A DNA stretch of 64,000 bases from Amyelois transitella (Eukaryota; Arthropoda; Insecta; Lepidoptera; Pyralidae): assembly GCF_032362555.1 (NCBI RefSeq), contig NC_083529.1, positions 3,720,001-3,784,000 of the forward strand, given 5' to 3'. Shown piece after piece: positions 1-11,100 of this stretch. The first letter of the stretch is position 1, and every line of letters starts with the position of its first letter. The notes under the pieces were generated by a model that searched no databases, was not told the DNA's origin, and was given only the letters and a program-made list of their open reading frames with translations. A program made the translations under genes and the position numbers.

Positions 1-3000
1 ATCAAAGGAGTGCCCTGCGTACTTTTGGCCAGGCATGGGAGAAAGCATCAGTATCAACCAAGGTTTGAATTATTATATCCTCAACTGTTCCCAGTTGTAC
101 CATTTGCTTTGGAGCGGGGGGTCTGTGGGTTTGTTTTTTTTTCTTCCTCCCGTTTATTCCAGTTACGTACATCTTCACCTTTCTGGATAGGAGCCTTGGG
201 TGCGCCTTACACATACGCCTTACGCATATTGTAAAATTTGTGAATAGGTATGTCTATTTTCTAAGTCGCCTATAACATCATCCTATTTGAAAGTTAGAGG
301 TTTTTTGTTATTGTTGTGTAAATAGAATACCAAACAAAAATTAAAGATATTTTGTGAGTCTTAAAAATAAATAAGGATTTAAGTTGCAAACAGACTTTTT
401 TTTAACCCCCGAAGGAAAAAGGGAAAGTGTTATTAGTTTGACGTGTCTGTCTGTTTATTGTCATACGCACTGATAGAGAATCATCAATATTATGATTTAA
501 TCGAGAGCGTTCTTAGCTTAAACCCCGGTGCAAAAAAGAGATGTGTTAAAAGTACCAAAAATTTGTGTCGGTCGTGATTAATATTTAACTACTCGCATCA
601 AAAATTTTAAAATTAAGGATGTAGGTTACCTACTCCTTTACTTTAAAATGATATATTCAAATATCATAATATGTAGTTATTTATGTACAGTGACGTGAAC
701 TACCGCGCCAACATCTGGTCGCTGAAGGAGGCGGGCTGTACACACGTGCTCGCGACCACCGCCACGGGCTCGCTAGCGGAGGAGTACCGCCCCGGGGACC
801 TCGTGGTTCTGGACGACTTTATTGACAGGTAAACAATTTTTTTTACATACATATATATGGTCACGTCTTTATCCCTTGCGGGGTAGACAGAGCCAACAGT
901 CTTGAAAAGACTAAATGGCCACGTTGAGCTATTTTGCTTAATGATAGAATTGAGATTCAAATAGTGACAGGTTGCTAGCCCATCGCCTAAAAATAATCCA
1001 ACTTAGTCGCCTTTTACGACATCGATGGGAAAGTGATGGAGTGGTCCTATTCTTTTTTGTTTTGGTGCCGGGTACCACACGGCACTGTCAATTTTTTTTT
1101 TATTTATTTTGTATTGGAAGCTGGAATGTGGCGCATTATTCTTTGGTGTAGTCACCTCGTAATTGACGCTAATGGGCCGCCAGAGTATTAATTACGTTGG
1201 AGATTATAAGATATTGGGACGAATACAGTGACAGGTTTTTTTGCTATAATAGCATTTCCCGGGGTTCGCTTTCATGGAAAAATGCTCTAAATTTCACTCT
1301 ATTAAGAAGTAGGCATATTTGATCTATGGCATAGGTATTATAAGAGAGTGTATGAGAGGACTGGTTAAAAATTAACAGAAATAACCACGAAAATACAATT
1401 ATCATACCAATTAAAATATATCAAGGGCAAACAAATAAAAAAATCTTTAAAATAACACGGAATCACAGAACGTGGGGACGCAAATGCACGTTCTACGACC
1501 GCACTGAGGGCGGTCCGCGCGGCGTCTGCCATCTGCCGATGCGGCCCGCTTTCTGCGAGCGCGGCAGGCAGGCGCTGTTGAAGGCGGCAAGGGCTAGGGG
1601 CTTCTCTTGCCATGACAAGGGCACTGCGGTCGTCATACAGGGCCCTAGGTGAGTTTGTTTATCTGTTCTTAAAATATCTTAGTCGCATGAAAAGAGTAAG
1701 AGGGTAGACGAAATAAATGAGTTCTTATCTTCTCGAATTATACGTACTTAATCTGCCTACCACGACTTATGTGAAAAAATTTGCTTTATTTCAAGACTTT
1801 TAGCTTGTATGGATAAGTATTAACTCCTCAGTTTTAACTGTAAATATACACAGGTTCTTTAAATCCTAGGTTGGCAAGACTATATACGGAAAAAAAAGGG
1901 GGCGCATCCTTATTTTAAACACGGTTGAACTTGTTCACAGATTCTCAAGCCGCGCTGAAAGTTTGATGCACCGCCAGTGGGGCGGGCATCTGGTCAACAT
2001 GACTACTGTACCTGAGGTGACAGAACATAATACACGTAGTGTTTACTTAATGAATTGAATTATTTGAATAGTATCTTAATCTTTTGCTCAGAATTTCTAA
2101 TAGAAATTTCCTTAAGTTCCATAGAAATTTCCTTAAATATGACTATTCGTTACAAAAAAAAAATACTTTTAGGTGTTTCTTTTTCAAATAGTAATGATTT
2201 CGTAGGTGGTTCTAGCAAAGGAGGCGGGTCTGAGTTACGCTGCGGTGGCCTTAGTCACCGACTACGACTGTTGGCGGGAGAACGAAACGTCGGTATGTAC
2301 TGTAGTTTTCTTCATTGAAATAATCCTTCTTGTAAGGACTTTAAACAGACTTGAGACACCTTACCATTATAAATGTAAAAGATCCCGTTGGATTATGGTT
2401 ACCCTTCCAATTGCTTGAATTTTTGGGTTTGCTGACGATGTTTTCCCTCAACCGTTTGCGTAAGACAACAGTTAGCGATCAAAGTATTATCTCTATATAT
2501 AAAGATTTTTGTCACTTGGAAAACTAGAGAAACCTGTCATTTATCCAAATCTCAATTTCATAATTAAGCCATGAACCGCCGCTGAACGGCCTTCCACTCT
2601 TTTCAAGATTGTTGGTTCTGTCTACCCCGTTAGGGATATGACATGAATGAATGTATGTTGTGAAAAAAACAATTAAAATTCCCAGGTATCAGTGAGCGAA
2701 GTGCTCGCCATGTTTGGCAAGAACGTGAAGAAGGCGGCCGACGTGATCGTGGACGCCGTTCAGATCCTCGCCGCCGACACCGGCGCGGGTTACCTTGACG
2801 AGCATAAGGTGAACTACAAACTTGTATTTATGTATGCACGGAAATTAGTGGGCTACATAGAAGCCCTTCAATACTTCTTCCTCCTGGCTTTAGTCCCGGT
2901 TGCATCCTAATCTTGAAGAGGAGCCCGGGGTATGCCTTTGTCCATAGATCCTAGATTGGAGTCAGGTTTTCTTAGAAGTCCTTCAATACGTACATACGCT

Positions 3001-3241
3001 AATAGATAAGGCATAGTTCTATTAATGATATTTGAAATGGATTTTCAGTTCAGAATTTTTCCAACTTACAATAACTTATCATGTTTTTGACAAGTCTGTC
3101 CAAATTAATTATAGAAACCCACCCAAGCATAATCTACATTGAATGTGTTTTGTTGTATACTATTCTCCTGTAGGTATACTCACTTAAAATATTTTGTCTT
3201 TTCAGAACCTGGTAGCATCATCAATTATGCTGAAAGAATAG
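1..3241 (+). CDS. MTAP: S-methyl-5'-thioadenosine phosphorylase, 3' part (7 exons, 5' end outside window)
   Basis: Cleaves methylthioadenosine to adenine and 5-methylthioribose-1-phosphate in cytosolic methionine salvage. Exons: 1-62 (partial), 691-828, 1469-1648, 1941-2016, 2206-2292, 2686-2808 and 3206-3241 (TAG). All junctions are GT-AG and phases join cleanly, giving 233 C-terminal residues. Visible family motifs are [56 protein letters not shown] and the TDYDCW purine-site segment. These match MTAP rather than purine nucleoside phosphorylase. The N-terminal phosphate-binding region lies left of the window. A polyadenylation signal follows at 3405. Introns carry SINE-A copies, and inverted copies of another retroposon flank the last exon. 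The assignment is firm; only the missing 5' exons are unknown. Confidence 0.95.
850..1085 (-). repeat. SINE-A copy (RTE-tailed SINE), near full length
   Basis: Read on the minus strand it begins GTGCCGTGTGGTACCCGGCA, passes through a TCTTTCCCATCGATGTCG-like stretch and ends at 'CTGTCTACCCCGCAAGGGAT' followed by a (TATG)n tail. It lies in MTAP intron 2. This family occurs at least a dozen times in the window. Confidence 0.85.
2573..2657 (+). repeat. SINE-A 3' fragment
   Basis: A plus-strand 3' fragment (CTGAACGGCCTT...GTCTACCCCGTTAGGGATAT, then ATGAATGAATG). It lies in MTAP intron 5. Confidence 0.7.
2867..2990 (-). repeat. retroposon family C copy 1
   Basis: It carries the segment CTTCCTCCTGGCTTTAGTCC and a following AGGAGCCCGGG block. 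The same segment recurs inverted at 3257-3315 and in direct orientation at 42925-43065. Confidence 0.6.
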
Positions 3242-3256
3242 TTTTAAGAACAAGGG

Positions 3257-3315
3257 CGTAGTTCGGGCTCCTCTCCAAAGTGGATGCAACCGGGACTATA
3301 GCCAGGAGGAATTAT
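3257..3315 (+). repeat. retroposon family C copy 2 (inverted relative to copy 1)
   Basis: The segment GGATGCAACCGGGACTATAG, ending in CCAGGAGGAA, is the reverse complement of copy 1. It lies just after the MTAP stop, inside the 3'UTR. Confidence 0.6.
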
Positions 3316-3404
3316 ATAGTTTTAAGCACAAATGCACAGATCTTTATTTTTTTTGTTACTTTTTACACTTTATATCCACTTATAACGTAATTTTTATTTT
3401 ATCA

Positions 3405-3410
3405 AATAAA
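3405..3410 (+). promoter_or_regulatory. polyadenylation signal of MTAP
   Basis: An AATAAA hexamer lies 164 bases past the MTAP stop. It is the first one downstream and is likely the poly(A) signal. Confidence 0.6.
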
Positions 3411-3719
3411 ACACACTGTTCCATACCTTAATATTTTTATTTATAATTAATAAATCATATAAAATCGAGCCTTAATTAGTACACACAAACATTATTATTC
3501 TTACGTTAATATACGATTTACGTATCTTGTGCATTAACCCTATCATTAAAATGTTAAAAGTATCTGCTAATAATATCTAACTAGCTTGCTAGTCCAATCG
3601 CACTGATCGAAAAAAGTGGCGTCTATGAGATGATAAAGTACAGAACGAACTTTCAGTTATGCTTTTCTGCAGTTTGTAATAATATAATAATAATAATATC
3701 ATACTTTCATTATAATTAA

Positions 3720-4002
3720 TACAGTATAATCTCACTAATCGGGCACGTCGATGGAGCATATCTAAAGTACGTACTACGTAATTTCTGAAAGTTTAGGTGT
3801 CTGGACTATCGCCCTTTTAACATGGAGCGATTCAATAAAAGATTATTTAGTTATTCAGTAATTACACGTGTACATGTTAATTTAATACTTTACGTACATT
3901 TAGTTGAAATGCTTTATATTTTTATTCATTACCTATGATTTTTTTCACTATAATCAAGTAATCCGAACATTCCGATTGCCGGATGAATGAGGTTATACTG
4001 TA
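3720..4002. mobile_element. MITE with pogo/Tigger-like terminal inverted repeats
   Basis: The left end TACAGTATAATCTCACTAAT is matched by the right end, whose reverse complement reads TACAGTATAACCTCATTCAT. The ends are flanked by TA dinucleotides and the element is about 283 bp with no ORF. CAGTATAAYCTC-type ends with a TA target are typical of pogo/Tigger-related elements. The family is inferred from ends only. Confidence 0.7.
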
Positions 4003-4888
4003 TATTATTACTATATTTATATGCCAAATAATTATTTACGAAAATTTCGTAACTGGCGATCATAGGTTAATTTTATGTGTGATGGATGATATTAAAATTA
4101 ATACAAGATAAAGGCTTATAAACTTTGGATTCATTTTCTAGGCGATGGGCCTCCATTGCTACCTAAATCTCAAAAATCATCTAGCCGAACGCGGTCTTTT
4201 TTAGAGGCTGTTGGCACACCTCGTAAGGGAAAAAGACGTATGAATTAAATTGAAATGGACATTGAGAAATCAATTTAAAATCGCTTAATATACATCTCAT
4301 ACAATAAGATGGTAAATTATATTTTGACTATAATATATAATTTTTGTAAAAAATACTTTATCTGAAAAACATTATATAAGACCGCGAATGTATATCTGGA
4401 GGGTTCGAGATCCCTATTGTTTTGATCCTCAAATAAAGTAGTGGACTTCAAAATAACTGAATAACTTTGTCATGGTCAAATTTTTTAAGAAAATGGCTGA
4501 AAATCTTGTACTCGATGTATACAATGTAACGAAACCACTCCATTTGTAGTGTGTGCGATTGACCTTATTTAGATTCTCTTGTGTTCTAGAAAATGCGTTA
4601 TTTTCATCTGAAACAAAAATTTTAAAAATGTAGACTTCATCATCATAGATGATCGTAAAATATAAAACAGGTTGTTGGTTTTTTTATTTAACTGGTTCAA
4701 GTGTTTTTCTTTTTATATGTGCAAGAAAAATATTGAATGGCGCGGGTCTAGTAATAAAGATTTATCTAATGTATTCCAAAATTTTCGGTAAGTCGCATCC
4801 AAAACATAACATTACCCATGCATGTTATTTTTAACGGACTTGAAAAAAACGGAGAAGGTTCTCAATTCGACCGCATTTTTTCTTATTT
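4003..4888. other. intergenic AT-rich DNA, no gene seen
   Basis: No ORF with recognisable protein similarity and no exon-like phase pattern. Short AT-rich repeats only, ending at the RTE element tail. Confidence 0.6.
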
Positions 4889-7880
4889 ACATACACATAC
4901 ATACATAAAATCACGCCTCTTTCCCGGAGGGGTAGGCAGAGACTACCTCTTTCCACTTGCCACGATCTCTGCATACTTCTTTCGCTTCGTCCACATTCAT
5001 AACTCTCTTCATACAAGCTCGGCGGTTTCGGGTACTTTTGACCTGACCCTTTACCAGGACGTCCTTAATTTGATCAAGATACGTTCGTCTAGGTCTTCCC
5101 ACTCCGACCTTTCCCTCCACACTCTCCTTGTATATCTGCTTAGTCAACCTGCTTTCATTCATCCTCTCCACATGACCGAACCATCTTAACATACCCTTTT
5201 CTATTCCTGTAACTACATCTTCTTTCACATCACAACATTCCCTTATCACGCTGTTCCTTATCCTGTCACTCAATTTCACACCCATCATACTCCTTAACGC
5301 TCTCATTTCCACTGCATTTATTCTGCTTTCATGCTTCTTTTGCCATACCCAACTTTCACTCCCATACATTAATGTCGGGACCAACACGCCCCTGTGCACA
5401 GCCAGTCGAGCCTTTTTGGATAGTTTCTGACTGCTCATAAAGGCATGCAAAGCTCCATTCACCATGTTCCCCGCGTTCACTCTCCTTTCAATATCACTAT
5501 CATACTTGCCATCTGATGTAAACTTTGATCCTAGATATACAAACTCTTTCACTTGCTCCACTTTTTCTCCTCCAATCAAAATATTACATGCTGTCATTTC
5601 TTTCTCCATTTCAAAAACCAGTGTTTTAGTTTTACTTACGTTCACTTTCATTCCTTTCTCTTTTAAAGCTTCATGCATACAGTTTACCATCTCCTGTAAC
5701 TCCTCCGCTGATGACGCCAGTATAACCTGATCGTCGGCATAGAGCAGACATTTGACGAGTAACTCATTCATCCTTAATCCACTTTTAGACTCTTTCAAAT
5801 CTGTCAAACAGCTATCCATAAATAGGTTGAACAGCCACGGTGACGCAACACATCCTTGCCTAACGCCTTTCTCAATCTTAAACCACTCAGTGTGCGCTCC
5901 GTTTATCCTGACACAAGCACTCGAATCCTCATATAAGGATTTCAGTGCTCGTATTAAGAGACTGCTCACCCCATGCATAGAAAGTGCTGACCACAATTCA
6001 TTCCTCTCAACTCTGTCATAGGCCTTTTCCAGATCTACGAATGTGCAATAGACTTTTTGACTCTTGGCCAAAAACTTTTCGGCTATGCACCGCAAGGAAA
6101 AGACCTGATCAGTACATCCCATTCCCTTTCGAAATCCCGCTTGAGCATCCCATATTTTGTCATCAGTTTCATTCCTGACTCTATTAATCAATACCTTAGC
6201 ATACAATTTGCCGACGACGCTAAGCAGGCTTATACCACGATAATTTTTGCAGTCCAGCTGTGACCCTTTTCCTTTGTAAAGTGGCACGATAACAGCCTTA
6301 CACCAATCTTTTGGTACTCGGCCGCTTCTCCAACACAAATTGAAAAGGCAGTACAACTGACTAGCTACTACGCCTTTTCCTGCTTTAAGCATCTCGACCG
6401 ACACTCTATCACACCCAGCAGCCTTTCCCGCTTTCATACTCTTAAGTGCTTCCACAATTTCGAACATTTCAATTTCGCCTTCCATCTCATTCTCTTTTTC
6501 TTCGCTATAGCAGAAATCTTTCTTATTTCCTTCCTTTTTTTCAAATAAACTTTCAAAATAGTCCTTCCATATCTTTAGTACACATTCTTCTCCTTTCACA
6601 ACGCTACCATCCTGGCATCTGATCCTAGTCAGCTCTCTGGTTATAGTATTTCCTCGGGCTGACCTTACGGATTTCCAGAATACTTTCAGATTTGACTGAA
6701 AGTCTTCTGATAGCCTTTTATCAAAATCCTCTTTATACTCTTCTTTCTTTCTAATCACAGCTTTCTTAACCAAATCTTTCATTTTCTTATATTCCTTACG
6801 TGCTTCATTCACATCTTCATCTATAACCTCTTGCATTCTTAAGTTAGCTTTTGCTGCTAACAAATCCAGCCATGCTTTCTTCTTTAATCGCACAAGTTCT
6901 TGCACATCTTTACTCATCCACGCATTTTTGTGATTTTTTCCTTTCCTTCTTCTACTTACACCACACACTTCAACAGCTACTTTCACAATTCTTTCTTTAA
7001 ATTCCTTCCATCCATCTTCAATATCGCTCATTTCCTCTAAATCTTCAAATTCATCCTTCAGTCTATTAATATACTTCTTACCTACATCCATATCTTGCAA
7101 ATTTTCTACTTTTACTCTTTCCAAAGCGCTGGTTTGCTCCCTTACCCTGTGCCGCCAGCGATTGAAGATACCCCTTATCCGGGATATCACCAGTAAATGG
7201 TCCGAGTCAATGCCAGCACCGCGATATGCACGGGTATCCAGCACTTTGTTCTTCAATCTTTCATCTACAATCACAAAGTCTATCATACTTTTTAAAATAC
7301 CTTCCACTCTTGTGTAGGTGTGGATCTCTTTATGTTGAAACATTGAGTTCGACACAAAAAGATCCCACTCTAGACAAATTTCTAATACACTTCTTCCATT
7401 ATCATTCACCTTTTCGTCACCAAACGCACCAAGCACCTTTTCATATCCATCACGCTTTACACCCACCCATCCATTAAAATCACCTAACATAATAATCTTC
7501 TCATTTGGCTTGGTAACTTTCAATACTTCTCTTACACTATTCCAGAACTCCTCGTTTTCGCTTTTTGCTGATGTTGTACCCCTCGAACCCACATCCCAAG
7601 GTGCATAAACACCTAGAACGAAGATCCGAGTGATTCCAACTTTCAGCCTAATCCATAGAAGACGAGGGCTGACACACTCATACTCATTCACGCACTCAGC
7701 CATTCGTGCAGAAAGAATTAGACCGACCCCTTGACAGCCTCGGCTGGTACTGGAAATTCCAGACCAATACGCCGTGTAAGGGCCGTGCTGCGTCGCGTCG
7801 CATCCTTTCCGCTTCGTTTCATTCACGCACAACACATCCAAACGTCTTTCATCCATCATCTGGCATACTTCCTCAATCTT
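4889..7880 (-). mobile_element. RTE-clade non-LTR retrotransposon, 5' truncated
   Basis: On the minus strand this is a LINE with one long ORF (7859 to 4911), ending in GAGGCGTGATTTTATGTATG and a TATG-type tail at about 4890-4909. The 5' boundary is near 7880, where the open frame meets a TAA just upstream of the ORF. The expected start of the endonuclease (the WNVRT-type segment) is missing, so the copy is 5' truncated, as is usual after target-primed reverse transcription. It lies between MTAP and p66, whose 3' ends face each other. Fragments of the same family occur at 9759, 11590, 15058, 15431, 31240, 39185, 43640 and 52490. Confidence 0.9.
4911..7859 (-). CDS. RTE-type endonuclease/reverse transcriptase ORF (982 aa)
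   Basis: Encodes the replication protein of a non-LTR retrotransposon. The N-terminal apurinic-like endonuclease shows CVNETK (catalytic Glu), LGVYAPW, MLGDFNGWVG, MIDFVIVD and SDHLLV. The central reverse transcriptase has YRGISLLSV, AQAGFRKGMGCTDQ, VDLEKAYDRV, GVRQGCVASPWLFNLFMD and the YADD catalytic box near residue 705. The C-terminus carries a WFGHVERM segment and GRPRRTYLDQIKD, as usual in RTE. The frame is open throughout but starts inside the endonuclease: the first residues with the catalytic Asn are lost and a TAA lies 7 codons before the first Met. It is therefore probably inactive although unbroken, suggesting recent insertion. Confidence 0.92.
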   Translation of the reverse strand: MMDERRLDVLCVNETKRKGCDATQHGPYTAYWSGISSTSRGCQGVGLILSARMAECVNEYECVSPRLLWIRLKVGITRIFVLGVYAPWDVGSRGTTSAKSENEEFWNSVREVLKVTKPNEKIIMLGDFNGWVGVKRDGYEKVLGAFGDEKVNDNGRSVLEICLEWDLFVSNSMFQHKEIHTYTRVEGILKSMIDFVIVDERLKNKVLDTRAYRGAGIDSDHLLVISRIRGIFNRWRHRVREQTSALERVKVENLQDMDVGKKYINRLKDEFEDLEEMSDIEDGWKEFKERIVKVAVEVCGVSRRRKGKNHKNAWMSKDVQELVRLKKKAWLDLLAAKANLRMQEVIDEDVNEARKEYKKMKDLVKKAVIRKKEEYKEDFDKRLSEDFQSNLKVFWKSVRSARGNTITRELTRIRCQDGSVVKGEECVLKIWKDYFESLFEKKEGNKKDFCYSEEKENEMEGEIEMFEIVEALKSMKAGKAAGCDRVSVEMLKAGKGVVASQLYCLFNLCWRSGRVPKDWCKAVIVPLYKGKGSQLDCKNYRGISLLSVVGKLYAKVLINRVRNETDDKIWDAQAGFRKGMGCTDQVFSLRCIAEKFLAKSQKVYCTFVDLEKAYDRVERNELWSALSMHGVSSLLIRALKSLYEDSSACVRINGAHTEWFKIEKGVRQGCVASPWLFNLFMDSCLTDLKESKSGLRMNELLVKCLLYADDQVILASSAEELQEMVNCMHEALKEKGMKVNVSKTKTLVFEMEKEMTACNILIGGEKVEQVKEFVYLGSKFTSDGKYDSDIERRVNAGNMVNGALHAFMSSQKLSKKARLAVHRGVLVPTLMYGSESWVWQKKHESRINAVEMRALRSMMGVKLSDRIRNSVIRECCDVKEDVVTGIEKGMLRWFGHVERMNESRLTKQIYKESVEGKVGVGRPRRTYLDQIKDVLVKGQVKSTRNRRACMKRVMNVDEAKEVCRDRGKWKEVVSAYPSGKEA

Positions 7881-8170
7881 ATATTATCTTTTTTCTTATT
7901 TGCTGGCTCCTAATATATATATATATTCACTTAATATTACGACTTCGATATATGTACTTTACTTTATCGGAAGTTTCCTTAATCAAATGTTATCATAATA
8001 AAACCCATCCTTTCAAATTCATCAGTAATTGCGTAGTAAACATACAAAAAAAAACAACACAGCCAAATCGAGACTTTCCTTCTAGTCATTTGAAAATCAC
8101 ATCATAAGGCAATGTCTATATATAGTTCGGGACAATGTGGGGTGTTGTAAAGTGCCCGGCGAGACTGACC

Positions 8171-11100
8171 TCAGTTCTTGGTCCAGGGGTTCCGCTGGTG
8201 CTGCCCGGGGATCATGTCCAGCAGGTACTGCCTCTGAGCCTCGGCCACGCGCTGCATTTCGGCAGCCATCGCTGCGCTGCTGCCGCCGCTGCCGCTTTTG
8301 CCGGCTAAACAACAACACATACATACATACATATGGTCACGTCTATATCCCCTGCGAGGTAGACAGAGCCAACAGTCTTGAAAAGTCTGCATGGCCACGT
8401 TCAGCTATTTGGCTTAATGATGGAATTGAAATTCAAACAGTGACAGGTTGCTAGCCTAAAAAATAATCCCAAGTTTGTAAGCCTATCCCTTAGTCGCCTT
8501 TTACGACATCCATGGGAAAGAGATGGAGTTGTCCTATTATTGTATTGGTGCCGGGAACCACACCGCACTAAACAACAATATTGAATTAAAGTTAATGGGA
8601 CTATGTCAAAATGTGATTGACGATGTAGAATGTGAAGACGGGTGCGTGCTGTGTCTTTCCCAGCACTACAATAAAACAATTCCATCTTTTTCCCATAAAA
8701 ACGACTAAGGGAAGAGACCCAATATTGTCCTCTACAATGGTTGCAGAAGTCAGACAGGAGTCACTTCGTGTAAAAACCTGACTCACCCAATCCAGGGTTC
8801 ATGGTCAAAGGCGCATCTCAGCTCTTCCCCAGAGTGGTATAAATGTATAGTTTCTTACATCTCTTGCCCAAGGCAGATGCTTGCGCCATGGCCAGTTGGT
8901 AGGTGTAGAGTAAGGGAGAGAACTGCATCATGGCGGCCGCCGTGGCCGCCGGGGACATCGCGCCTCCGCCTCCTGCGCCGCTAAGACCTGTAAATATACG
9001 TTATAATTATTTTACGTAATTAAAATATTTCGAAGCGTAAGAATCGAGAAAAATCTTTTCGATAAAATTAGAGGTTTCCATAACTTCAGCAGTCGAACTC
9101 GAATGATCGCTTCCGCTACATTGTCATTGAAATGTACTGTACGAGTATACTTTAAATTTTTTCTTGTGCATGTCATGTCGTCTAAACAAGCTATGAAAAT
9201 ATCCTTAAAGAATAAAAAAAACACATTATTTTCGTGCAGCATCAATTTAAGAACCTATTAAAAAACTGTCATTTATTATCCCCTGCACCAGTTAAAACAT
9301 GTTTTCGAGACTAATGGCTCTATCAAATCCGTAAGTGATGAAGACAGGTGATATATATATATATATATTTATCAGTGCAATAAGATCAAAGAGACTCGTA
9401 CTCGTACCTCTGAGCAGCTGGTGCTGCAGCGCCTGCATGGCGGCGGCGCTGTGCTGCTCGAACGCCATCTGAGCGGCCGCCGCCGCCGCCAGCTGCTGTC
9501 AATACAAATGTACATTACATTACAATTTAAAAAAAAAAATTTATAACTTTTTTTAAACCTTTGCATTGCATTATAATGTTAATAAATAATCTATTATTAT
9601 CGCTCGGTGACCACGGATCATTGTAACATGATTCGAAATGTCTGACATAACAGATTATTCAGTATTCACAAATAAATGGATCAGATTGATTTATTTTGTA
9701 TTCATTGATAAGCATTAATTGAGCAGTATTATTTGATGAGCATTAATTGAGAAGTATTAGTTAAGGTCGGAGTGGGAAGACCTAGACGAACGTATCTTGA
9801 TCAAATTAAGGACGTCCTGGTAAAGGGTCAGGTCAAGAGTACCCGAAACCGCCGAGCTTGCATGAAGAGAGTTATGAATGTGGATGAAGCGAAGGAAATA
9901 TGCAGAGATCGTGGCAAGTGGAAAGAGGCAGTCTCTGCCTACCCCTCCGGGAAAGAGGCGTGATTTTATGTATGTATTAATTGATGAGCATTAATTGAGA
10001 AGTATTGGCAAATAAAGATGTTTTTATAGAATAACATACCTGATGCTTGCTGCTGCTACCTTGACTGGTACTGCTCGACGACGAGCCTGTAAAAATAGAA
10101 ATACATAAATTAATAATAATATTCACACAAAAACATTAACATAATATGCGGCGCTCGCATAAGATATTCACTTAATAAAAGTGAATTGTGTTACTTTTAC
10201 ATTACGAAATGGATTAAGATCTTTTTTAATCTCAAAAATATAACAAGTCTTCTGCCTTCTTAAAAATTTGTCTGAATTAAACTTTAGAGAATAGCAGATA
10301 TTGCCACGTAATCTCTTGTTTCTTAAACATTTTAGACCATTATTACAAAAGCACCCATAAACTAGACCATCGAATCAATTATTTCTAACACGATTAAATT
10401 CAGACAGGCAACCAATCGTACAAACTTTGTCAAATAATTTCACAAGGTCTAAAATATCATATACTGCGTCAACAAATTTTCTGTCTTTAAAGAAACAACC
10501 TAGGGAAAACTTAAAAATACAGATTCTCGTAAACTTGCAAGAATCGGCATATACATACATATAATCATGTCTATATTCTTTGCGGGGTAGACAGAGCTAA
10601 AAATCGCGAAAACACTGATAGGCCACATTCAGCTGTTTGGCTTAATCTTATATTATGGTATTGGCCGTAAAATCTTTAGTCTTAAAATTCATAATACTTC
10701 AAGTATGAAAATAACATTTGCTTGGACAAGGCTTAATAAAACAAAAAGATACAGTTTGTCGATATATTTACCTTTACCTTTCTTGGCGGGCACTTGCTCC
10801 GGCTCGCGGGCGCGCTCCGAGTGGTGGCTGCGGAGCTCTGACGACATCGATGAGCTCCTATGAAGTTTGTGTTTCGTTATTATATGTTGCTACTTGTCAG
10901 TTGGGTGTGAATTGGCTAACTAAGTTATCGTAGCCCTATTCACCGGTCGAAATAACAAGAACAGTAAGCTTATAAACTTCCTAGGTAATTCATAAACTTT
11001 TGTTGGATTCTAAACGATTTATCAATTTACTACCTCTCGTGGTAAATTTCTAGACTAACGGATATCCATTCGTAAAATTCTAAACGGTGTAACCAATTAC

